Below are positions 55,086 through 64,000 of a stretch of DNA of 64,000 nucleotides, piece after piece. The DNA is taken from the NCBI GenBank assembly GCA_026168455.1, contig CM047428.1, forward strand, positions 33,841,255 through 33,905,254, given 5' to 3'. The notes under the pieces were generated by a model, which searched no databases, was not told the origin of the DNA, and was given only the letters and a program-made list of their open reading frames with translations. Every line of letters starts with the position of its first letter. Position 1 is the stretch's first letter. Both the position numbers and the translations under genes were made by a program. Origin of the DNA: Theocolax elegans (lineage: Eukaryota; Arthropoda; Insecta; Hymenoptera; Cerocephalidae).

Positions 55086-55987
55086 CGATAACCGTTAGTT
55101 GCGTCCGTTTAGGAAACTAGTTATAAGGTAGCATTGTAAAGTTTGTAAGTCGCGTAGTACTAAATATTGCTTATTTATTTGATTCTAGATTAACTACGTT
55201 CGCATCTCAGTCAGCAGGGGAAGCGGCGATTCCATTTATTTTACTGTTGTACACAACTTAGCTTTACAAATATATATATAGTTAGTCTTTTACAATTAAA
55301 TTACGGTATAATTATTTCAATTTCCTTCCTGACCGAATCCCGGAATCTGAGCAAGACCCCGGCGAAGATTCACTCCGTTACAATACTAGAGTTAAATATC
55401 AATGATTCGGAGAGTACAATTACTTTTTCCACAAATTCTGGTAATTACTAATAATAATGCGTCGATGGGTATTTTTTCAACACCTCTCGTGTATTTTTTC
55501 CCTTTTTTATGATTTTAAAATCTTGCGCAGTTGAAAAGCTCGTGCGCATGCGAATCTCGTACTTCCGGTGGCCGCGTATGCGCAATAGCTGAAACCGGAG
55601 TGTCATTGAGACTATATTGCGTTTTTTATTTTTTTGCGAAATACCGTTATTTTTTCGGGAAAGTGAAGGTGGTATAATTAAGTACGAAAAATGTACAGTT
55701 TTTGTAGGCGCCTACTTTAAGATAGAAACAATTCTGAAAGGAGTTATCGACGTTCCACTATACCCAACCTTTGACATTTTTTTCTCAAAAACTAAAAGGA
55801 TACAATTAAAATTTTTTGCTTTTATGAAAAGTACAATTAGAAATACGGCCGATAGCATTTTTTCTTCATATAATTCCCGGGTTTGGTGGGCTGGGGTAAT
55901 GTCGGTGTACCACGGCGCGGAACAAAATCAACACGTTTATTGAAATCAGAACACGTTTATTGAAACTGGACACGAGTTTCCAGATCG

Positions 55988-58165
55988 CACAAAAAAACAA
56001 ATTATTTGTATCACCACAATCATAAAAGAAGAAATATAACCTGTTATCTTATTAAAAGATTTTGTAGTTAATTTTTCCTGTCTTACTAGCGCTAAATCTA
56101 GTGACCCCGACGTGATTGCAGTGGATTTCGTCTCGCGAGCCGAACACGTGTTCACGAACATTTTCACAACGTCAACGCCATTAGCATCCTCCCGTCGGGA
56201 TCTCGACTCGTACGGACGCAAACTCTGCAACGGAGTCTCACTAAGAACCTTGAAAATGCAGAACCCAACGCTTCCTCCCGCCGACAGGATACCTGGCGGA
56301 TTCAAGCTGTCTCCCCTGGCTTGTACTCGACCTGCAGATCCTTGACATCATGGAACATCAACAGGCAATCAACTTACTCAACAACACTGTGCGTCTATAG
56401 CTCCCAGCGCTTCCTAACGTCCGCTCATTAACCCTTCGGATGATTACCGAGAAATAGGTCTCGCCGGAAATTCGAGAAGATACCAGTCGATTGGCCCGTA
56501 ACTGTGACAGTTGACAGCGTTCCAAGGTACATGGACCCAATCGCGTGGCCCTGTCTTCGTTTCACGGACCCAACAACCGCTTCGAACATGTACACTTGGA
56601 CATTGGCCGCTGGTTGGCACTCTGCGATAATACCTGAACATGATCGACGGATTCTCACGTTGGCCGGTTGCAGTACCGATCTCCGACATCAGAGCTGAGA
56701 CCATTGCCAAAGCCTTCTTCACGCACTGGATAGCGCACTACGGTACCCCGCTGTCCATCATCACCAATCAAGGGACGCAGTTTGAGTCTGCATTTTTCAC
56801 TGCACTAGCTCAACAGATGGCTGCCCAGCACATTCGAACAACGCCCTACCACCGGCAGGCGGGCGATCTCATTAAGCGCTTCCATCACATGCTCAAGGCT
56901 GCGCTCATATGTGAATCAGTGACGCCGTGGCCGGACCGTTTGCCCTTTGGTCTGCTAGGCCTTCGAACCTGCCTCGAAGAAGATCCGCGTTATCGTATAA
57001 ATTCAAACACTCTTCAGACTAGAATTCCTCGCATCCTCAAGGTAAGAATACAGTTAAGAAAAATAAAATTACTAAAATTTAATAAAACATATTTATTTAT
57101 CGAACAATTAACCCTTGAATATAAATTGTTAGCGCCGATTCCCGAGTCATTAATAGAGACATAGTCGAGACTGAAACATGAGCAACGATAAAGAAATTTA
57201 CTTATCGTCTTTTACTGTATTTTACTTTCGAGTTTAATACTATGCTGAGTAAGTAATCATGCTGACGTGACCTTATAATATATTGTATTATATAAAATTA
57301 AATATATAAAAAAAATATGTATAGTTTTTGTTGAAGTGTAAAAGAGTGTTTTTGTTGAAAGCGAATAACAAATTTTTGGTACGTGGTTCATGTAAATACA
57401 ATAAAAAAATATTTTAATTACAAAATTTCTGTTGTATAAACCTTTCAAAATGTAAATTATAATACATTCAATTAAAATCTTTTAGAAAACTTGTATAGAA
57501 AACTTAAAGCATACTTCTAGTATGCTATATAAAAAAATGAATACTTTGAGTATATTTTGAGTATGTTCCAAAAAGGCTTTTTTGCTGACTGGATACCTGC
57601 TAGCACGTTTATCAGCGAGTCGTGGTTATTAAAAAACCACTTACCCCACCTTATTTAGGCCATTCGAGGTCATTCGCCGACCGAGCGTCAAGGTTTACAT
57701 CATCCGGGTCAATCAGGAAGACGCTTCCGTCTCACTAACCTCAACCTTGACGCCTCACCATCAGGACCTGCAAAAAGACTTCACCGGCAAATGAGCCGGC
57801 CGTCCAACCTCAAACCAACGTCGAACAAACGAAAAGAAAAGCTGTTACGTTCTCTTCGCAGCTAGCGAAGAGCACTGAGGGGGGACTATTTGTGGAGTCC
57901 ATCAGAACAACTATTAGCACTTACATGCTTAATTATTATAATAAATCGTTCACGTGTTGCTTAATAGGATTAAGCAAATTCATTATTCTGTTTAATTAGG
58001 TGGCATATACCCAATAGTTAGCCTACCGACCGAGCTATCGCAGGCCTCGATACAACAATTATTTGCGACACCGCAATCACAAAAGAAGAAAAATAGCCTG
58101 TATATCTTATTATAAGCTTTTGTATTTTATTTTTCCTGTCTTGCTAACGCTAAAAAAGTATTACA
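55988..58165 (+). mobile_element. Gypsy-type remnant with 5' and 3' LTR pieces
   Basis: 55988-56100 and 58053-58155 are similar (shared CACAATCA/CGCAATCA, AAAAGAAGAA, TTTTTCCTGTCTT), marking the two LTR ends. GTGACCCCGACGTGATT at 56101 is a common Gypsy primer-binding site. A polypurine tract, GAGGGGGGACTATT, precedes the 3' LTR start TGTGGAGTCC at 57891, which ends near ATTACA at 58165. CTCTTCG and CGAAGAG form a hairpin just before the tract (57851-57871). The interior is mostly deleted. Confidence 0.7.
56640..57164 (+). pseudogene. Integrase core fragment, catalytic residues lost
   Basis: MIDGFSRWPVAVPISDIRAE, then YGTPLSIITNQGTQFESAFF and QAGDLIKRFHHMLKAAL are the integrase core of a Gypsy element. 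The second catalytic Asp is Asn (TNQGTQF for TDQGTQF) and the Glu is Lys (LIKRFH for IERFH). The last 50 codons are AT-rich and unrelated. It cannot act as an integrase. Confidence 0.85.
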
Positions 58166-58768
58166 GTGGGCTTATAATATATAGAAGGCCAGAACTGCTG
58201 AAGTCAGTCTTATCCCCTGACCCTCAACAGCGTTAGTTTGTCTTTCATGTGGCAGGTTGCGCGTTGGTCTCCATCGCCTATGGCCGATACGCACGGTATA
58301 CTGTAGGGTTAAGGCGCCCGAGGTTTATTCTCTTGGCGGTATTAATATTTATTTATTGCAGGGCCTGGCGCTCATACAATTCCATCAGGTAGGAGATGAA
58401 GCGGTGTTAGAAACAACGACTAAGATTCTGTACAGAAAAAATTAATTTATTAGTTATGTCCTAATGCACAATGTTAGGCTAAAGGCCGACTTGCTCAGCG
58501 GACAGCCCGAGACTTTCTCTTTGCGTTATCGCCACGGAGTGTCTCTGCGCGTCTTACTCTTGCATGTTCTACTCGTTTCTCCTCCCCCCCCCCCACTCTT
58601 GCCAACTACGCAGGGTTGAAGCCCACAATATTATAGATATTATTATCGTTACCGCCCGCTCATGGTAAGCGGTCAGCCAAATTGAATTTGGCTTATGATT
58701 TAAAAAAATATCTGCGCGACTGTAATTATGTAGCTAATTAAATGCTGTATGAAACTAATTAAATAAAT
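58166..58768. other. Unassigned sequence after the Gypsy remnant
   Basis: No gene found. A C-run lies near 58583-58593. A 62-codon frame at 58257-58445 is not recognisable. Confidence 0.4.
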
Positions 58769-58820
58769 TATAAGGCGCGTTAGCGCCTGACCCAAGTATG
58801 CAGGCGCGCAAGCCCTTATA
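58769..58820 (-). repeat. Hairpin cassette, copy 3 (inverted)
   Basis: Reverse complement of 30966-31018 with two or three substitutions, including both TATAAGG boundaries. Confidence 0.75.
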
Positions 58821-59206
58821 TACATATTTTATAACAACACAAAACCATCGAACTACAAACACAGATGATCATAAATTATACTGACACTGTTTCTTCTAGA
58901 TTGATGCGATGGTCAAGTGGATAAATACTTGTATGTTACTTTTTTGTTTGGTTCCTTTTTGTCTCTGGTTAAGTGCATTTTATTTTTACAAATATTTAAA
59001 ATAGAAAAAAGAATAAAATTTATTTTAAAGAAGACTAATACGTAGAATAATAATATGTGTGTATAATTATGTCGTTTTCTAAATATTGCATGTAGAAATA
59101 TAAATAAACAAAGTTACGGAAGAGCAATTACAAGAAATATAATTAAGAGGACGTCATCTCTCCTCTATCTTATCTTATTATAATTAAAATTTTTCCTCAA
59201 AAGTGT
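58821..59206. other. AT-rich sequence without gene
   Basis: Nothing recognised. Confidence 0.5.
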
Positions 59207-59240
59207 CCGGCGTCCGGCGTCCGGTGTCCGGCGTCCGACA
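59207..59240. repeat. GTCCGGC short tandem repeat
   Basis: Five successive GTCCGGY-type units within AT-rich DNA. Confidence 0.7.
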
Positions 59241-59351
59241 TTCACCATTGGGCGTCTTTTTATTATGTTTTATATATATGCATGTGTATAAGGGTAAGTG
59301 TGTTATGGTGAAGAGGTCAGGATGAGGGTGATGTTGGAGGGATAGGGATGG

Positions 59352-59650
59352 GGTCACCCTGACCACCTGGACATCGTCTCCAGGAAGTGAAAATTTTTTT
59401 TGCAAATTCAAGTAGAAAGGCATGTAGACTTTCCTGTGGAGGATGTCAGGATTAACTGGAGGTTACCCTGACCACCTGGACATCGTCTTCAGGTAGTGAG
59501 AATATTTTTTGCAAATTTATGCAGAACAGCATGTAGACTTTCCTGTAGACAATGTCAGGATAACCTGGAGGTTACCCTGACCACCTGTACATCGTCTTCA
59601 GGAAGTGACAATATTTTTTGCAAATTTAAGCAGAAAGGCATGTAGACTTA
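59352..59650. repeat. 109-bp tandem repeat, about 2.7 copies
   Basis: Units start at 59352, 59461 and 59570 with GGTYACCCTGACCACCTG and share TTTTTTGCAAATT and GGCATGTAGACTT. TAACCT and AGGTTA form a small hairpin at the unit junction near 59561. Confidence 0.85.
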
Positions 59651-60752
59651 ATTTTTTTTTTGTAAAGTATGCTATCGTATAATTATTGACTTTATCATTT
59701 TTAGCAAACTTTTAAAATGCTAAATTTGTATAAATAACCAAGTAAATTTAAATTATGTTGCAAAACATTCAATACTTAACAAAGTTTGAAATATTGAAGT
59801 TGTTTCTTCAGTTTCCACTGTTTTCAATATAAAACTATAAAACTATAAATATGTCGGTTTAGAGCAGTTACCCTCTATACATTCCATTTCTACACAGTAA
59901 ACAACAACGCTCAAAACTCACTCACTCGAACACATTGCAAAAGCTTTAAAACGTCAACATACGTCACTATACGTATATCGTTCTTCGATCGAGTCGGAAG
60001 CATGAAGTATATGTCCTAAGTTTTCGAGCGTTAGTGTAATAGCCCACCCTTTTTTGGTCTCCAAGTCAGACCAAGAGAGACCAAGATATAACTTTTCATT
60101 ACACTTTTGTTCAACAATTATAAGTTTTTAAGAACTTGTGTTTACGTGTAAAAAAAAAATAAATTACGTGATTGTTATAATTAATGCATTGTGTAACTAG
60201 ATTTTGATTTTTTACACTATTTTAATCCATTTTCTATAATAGCATAATGGGTGAATATGAATTTATTTTATAATTAAATTATTAGTCGATAACATTTCGG
60301 TTACTAATTGCATGAATATTATTACTATTTCAGACATATTTTAAACTTCTTGTATTGTAATGTATAATTTTATTTTAATTATGTACTTTAATATGTGAAA
60401 AAAGCGAGGAGGGAAAGAATGGGAATAATAATAATAATGGGTATATCAATAATACTAGCAACTATAGTGTTTTGACGTATATTGACATTCTTTCCAATAA
60501 AAAATAAAATTGTACGTGTAGTATTAGTCGATCGAGAAATAAATTCGCCAGGTGCATATATGTATATATATATACATATATATAAACACCAGTATCGGTA
60601 CTTATGGTGACTCTACGTGTTATCTTGGTGTTTTGAGGTTATAAAACATATGTAACGACTCAGATATAAGGGGGAGAATATTAATTGATAGAATAATGCA
60701 TAAAAAACCAATAACCCAAATACCTAAATACCCCTCACGGGTAAAAAAGCAC
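59651..60752. other. AT-rich sequence without gene
   Basis: No ORF or recognisable element. A TA/CA palindromic stretch lies at 60557-60585. Confidence 0.5.
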
Positions 60753-60873
60753 ACTTTGACCTTATAATATTAATGAAGGATTGAAGTTATAACATCATTC
60801 GAAGTGCCGGAGGCCTCCGGCACCTCGAAAGACGTTATAGCTTCAATCCTTCATTAATATTATAACGTCAAAG
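60753..60873. repeat. 121-bp palindrome
   Basis: Arms pair from CTTTGAC at the left end to GTCAAAG at the right, centred on AGGCCT at 60811-60816, with few mismatches. Probably a small MITE. Confidence 0.75.
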
Positions 60874-61379
60874 CGGGGCCCACAAAGATAATTTTCCGAT
60901 TTTTTGTGTGTCGGCATAAGTACGGATACATGGTTGAATTTTCGGTGGAATTATGCTGACGTCGGCATAATTACCCCAAAGTAAGCACAATTCCCATTTC
61001 CCGTAAGAATTTGTCGGCATAAGTACCGATTGATCAATTTATATGTATACATAGATGGTTCGCGTATATACATACACCTATACGCCTTCAGTTAGAACAA
61101 CCTATAAAAAATATTATATTCTATTATTAATATTATTATATTCTATTATTAATATAAACAATGTTTAGTGATTTAACTTATTATTATGTATAAATATTAA
61201 TATAAATTTTACATTTTATGTAGCTAAATTATTAAATCGACCAAGCTGTAGTGATTAATTCAATTCAAATAGGGATTAAATTATCATCAGCATCAGCATC
61301 ATGTAAATGTTATAACATATATGTATACAAATAATATTATATAAACGATATTATATATAATGAATATCCCCGATATGTC
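60874..61379. other. AT-rich sequence upstream of the Helitron coding region
   Basis: GTCGGCATAA occurs three times at 60910-61025. No Helitron 5' end could be placed. Confidence 0.4.
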
Positions 61380-61594
61380 GTTAAACTATATTCTTTTGCA
61401 GTATCCATTTGTAATGGTATTTGTCCTTGTACGGTAATATTTGATGAATCAATGATGAGAAATCAGTTAGAATTTATATTTGAAAATGAAAAAATTAAAA
61501 TGTTTCCAATTTTAAAACATGTATCCCTAATAATGATATTCGCCAAGATATTATTTTAGCTCACAATTTTAAACAAGTTTGTAAAAATTATAAC

Positions 61595-64000
61595 ATGCTG
61601 GAGTATTCAGCAAATTATCAAAATACATTGTTAAATACTCCTATGATTATTGATTCAATTGATTTAAGTGAAGATGTTAACCGATTTAATAAGAATGTGC
61701 CAATGATCATTGATTCAATCGATTTAAATGAAGATATTAACCAATTTAAAAAAGTTTTACAAGAAAAATTTACAGCCTATGATAATAGAAAAACAGTAGT
61801 AAATAAAGAAGAAAAAAAAATCACTTTTGCAAACAAGTTAAAATTACAAATTAAACGTTTAGATATGAAAAAATTGCACGATGAAGAATTAAATAAAGAT
61901 AACAAAATTAAAAATATATCATTATCATTATTGAAAGTAAGTTTAAAAAATTTCAGAAGTAAAACATAAAAAAACACATGAATTAGTACGAGAACGAACA
62001 TTTGGAACATCTCAATCTGAAGATAGATATAATGAAGTATCAATAATTAAAGGAAATAAAAGAAAACCAATGACGAAAGAACAAAAACTAATTGAAGCAG
62101 AATGGAAACGTAAATACAGAGAATCTCAATCTGAAGATAGAAAGAACGAAATTGCAATCATAAAAAGGAAGAAAAGAAAACAAATGAATGAAGAGCAAAA
62201 ATCATCTGAAGCTGAACGCAAAAGAAATTTTAGAGCATCTCAATCTGTAGATATAAAGAAAGAAATCTCAATAATAAAGAGCGAAAAAAGAAAACAGGTG
62301 TCTGAGGAGCAGAAATTAGCTGAAGCAGAACGCAAAAGAAATTTTAGAGCATCTCAATCTGTAGATACAAAGATTGAAATCTCAAGATTAAAGAGCCAAA
62401 AAAAAACAGATGTCTGAGGAGCAGAAATTAGCTGAAGCAGAACGCAAAAGAAATTTTAGATCATCTCAATCTGTAGATATAAAGAAAGAAATCTCAATAA
62501 TAAAGAACCAAAAAAGAAAACAGGTGTCTGAGGAGTAGAAATTAGCTGTAGCAAAACGCAAAAGAAATTTTAGAGCATCTCAATCTGTAGATACAAAGAT
62601 TGAAATCTCAAGATTAAAGAGCAAAAAAAGAGAACACATGACTGAGAAGCAGAAATCAGCTGAAGCTGAACGCAAACGTAATTTTAGAAAATGACAATCT
62701 ATTAATAGAAAAAATGAAATTTTAAAAATGAAAAGCCTGAAAAGGAAAAAAATGACTGAAGAACAGAAATTAATTGAAGCAGAACGAAAACGTAAATATA
62801 GAAATAAACAATGTGAAGTTAAAGAAATTGAAAATTTGGCTGCATCTCAAGAATTACAGAAGAATGAAAGAATAGAAATAACAAAAATTAAGGGCGAGTT
62901 AATAAACCAAATAAGTACTGAAGTCAAATTAAATGATACTGAACAAAATGGAAAATTTATAAAAAATTCGGTAAAACATAAAAAAACCTTAAAACAGATA
63001 TTTTACATGGGAATCCTGTTTATAGCTCATTTTCACAAGAATGGAATTTCGATGAATCTATTATTGAGTGCAATTACCTTGGAAAATTAATTTATGAATG
63101 TGTATTTTGTGAAGCAAAACATTTTAAAAATGAAATTAAAAAAGACAATAGGTATTCTGATTGTTGTCATAGAAATAAAATAAAACTTGAAAATTATAAT
63201 ATTTATCCTGAAAATCTAACAAAATATTTATTGGGACAAGTAACAAAGATAAGAATTTTAGACAAAATATCAGAATGTACAACAATTTATTAGCATTTGC
63301 AAGTTTTGGTGCTAAATTAGCACATTTTTCTACTGTTGGACCACAAGTATTAAAAATATGTGTACAAATATATCATAATACATATGCTTTACACCCAAAT
63401 GAATTAGATCGTCCAAAATTTAGCCAATTGTATATACTTGATAATAAAATTGCAAACGAATACAAATTGTCTCAGTCAAATCAAAATAATTTAGACAAGG
63501 AATTAATACAAGATTTAGATAGTATATTACGTGACATAAATCCATTTGCAAGTGCTTATAAAATGATCCATGAAATTGAACACGAAGAACATGAACGTTC
63601 AATAAGATCAGATCGTCCAATTCAAGAAATTAAAATGTATTTAACTAGAGATAAAGCATTAAAAAACAAATCGCAAATAGCAGTATGTAATAAAGTTGTT
63701 ATCGTTTATGTTGGAGAAAATGAAGAACCACCTTCTAACAGAGATATATGTATTTTTCAAAAAGGAAAAAAACCTCAATTAAATGCAATTATAAACAAAG
63801 ACATTGACCCAATGGTGAGTCCATTAATATTTCCTTTCGGTGATTCAGGTTGGGAACCATGTATGAAAAGTTTATCTGATGAAAAAAAATATAATAATAT
63901 ATCTGCCTTGCAATATTATTCATATAGATCTAGTATTCGAAAAGAATTTAATCCATGTTTAAATCTCAAAAGTTTATCAAACCAGTTTATCCTAAACTCA
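61595..64000 (+). pseudogene. Helitron Rep/helicase protein, N-terminal part, damaged and cut by window
   Basis: From 61595 a Lys/Ile/Asn-rich frame includes a duplicated segment PMIIDSIDLSEDV / PMIIDSIDLNEDI. 62070-62865 is seven 114-bp units coding 38-residue basic repeats (EEQKLAEAERKRNFRASQS). 63070-63180 has a Cys-rich piece (ECVFCEAKHF ... SDCCH). From 63260 to the window end one frame is open: NIRMYNNLLAFASFGAKLAH, GPQVLKICVQIYHNTYALHP, PKFSQLYILDN, VVIVYVGENEEPPSNRDICI and DPMVSPLIFPFGDSGWEP, the Helitron N-terminal (Helitron_like_N) domain. Rep and helicase motifs lie beyond the window. Lesions: a 2-base deletion near 62405, TAG at 62536-62538, TGA at 62692-62694, a frame change near 63235. 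It is a rolling-circle transposon protein, here inactive. Confidence 0.85.

Larger units (their letters stand above)
54540..55382 (+). mobile_element. LTR-like unit with TATA box and hairpin tandem array
   Basis: Ends CTCCGTTACA, the same type of terminus as the LTRs at 6884 and 18466. A TATA box at 54649-54657 starts a transcribed-looking, GC-rich stretch holding the stem-loop array 54706-55085, followed by an AT-rich part with TTATTTATTTG. The 5' end (a TGTAAC start) was not found, so the left boundary is approximate. No coding sequence. Confidence 0.5.

Overview
The window is AT-rich animal DNA with spliced genes and dense, nested transposable elements. The two host genes I can identify are CFAP410 (C21orf2) and UHRF1. 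The element content (Ty3/Gypsy, Penelope-like, Kolobok-like, hAT-type MITEs, Helitron, an insect-virus-like glycoprotein gene) points to an insect, most likely an ant or other hymenopteran. That assignment is inference.

Layout. 2-3405: decayed Gypsy-type pol followed by a broken envelope-like gene. 3406-6883: AT-rich DNA without a recognisable gene. 6884-11055: a solo LTR, a long-TIR MITE, a tRNA-derived piece, and one arm of a large inverted repeat (9396-10740 with 19588-20934). 11056-19587: a minus-strand Gypsy element with its 5' LTR, primer-binding site, frameshifted gag, an intact 1205-residue pol and an extra coiled-coil ORF; its 3' LTR is missing. 21141-25832: a plus-strand mdg1/412-like element reduced to LTR, leader, part of gag, protease and a short Cys-rich ORF. 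25833-31018: element fragments, palindromic AT-rich arrays and a remnant retroelement with a short 3' LTR. 31937-35701: CFAP410 in ten exons. 41404-43860: UHRF1 on the minus strand in two exons, tail-to-tail with CFAP410. 44929-54019: a Penelope-like element with inverted terminal pLTRs, split by a Kolobok-like transposon (TTAA duplication), a palindromic MITE, hAT-type MITEs (8-bp duplications), a tandem duplication and a 2.2-kb foldback element. 54540-55382: a solo LTR-like unit with its own TATA box and hairpin array. 55988-58165: a dead Gypsy remnant. 58769-60873: small repeats. About 61380-64000: the start of a damaged Helitron, cut by the window edge.

The most unusual signal is in the long LTRs. 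At least five LTR or LTR-like units that do not resemble each other in sequence (6884-7851; 9832-10687 with its inverted copy 19639-20494; 18466-19587; 21141-22215; 54540-55382) are built from consecutive, mostly perfect stem-loops of 6-11 bp. Many stems contain G-U wobble pairs. In two units, stem-loops with a constant loop show stems whose two arms change together. This suggests selection on RNA structure in LTR transcripts. I did not see a similar density in the CFAP410 or UHRF1 loci. I know of no description of this, but I could not search.

How the parts relate: CFAP410 (cilia) and UHRF1 (DNA methylation maintenance) look intact and independent. Everything else is mobile DNA. Empty-site comparisons inside the window order some insertions: the 2.2-kb foldback entered the right pLTR, and the Kolobok and hAT MITEs entered the Penelope-like coding region after that element had inserted.
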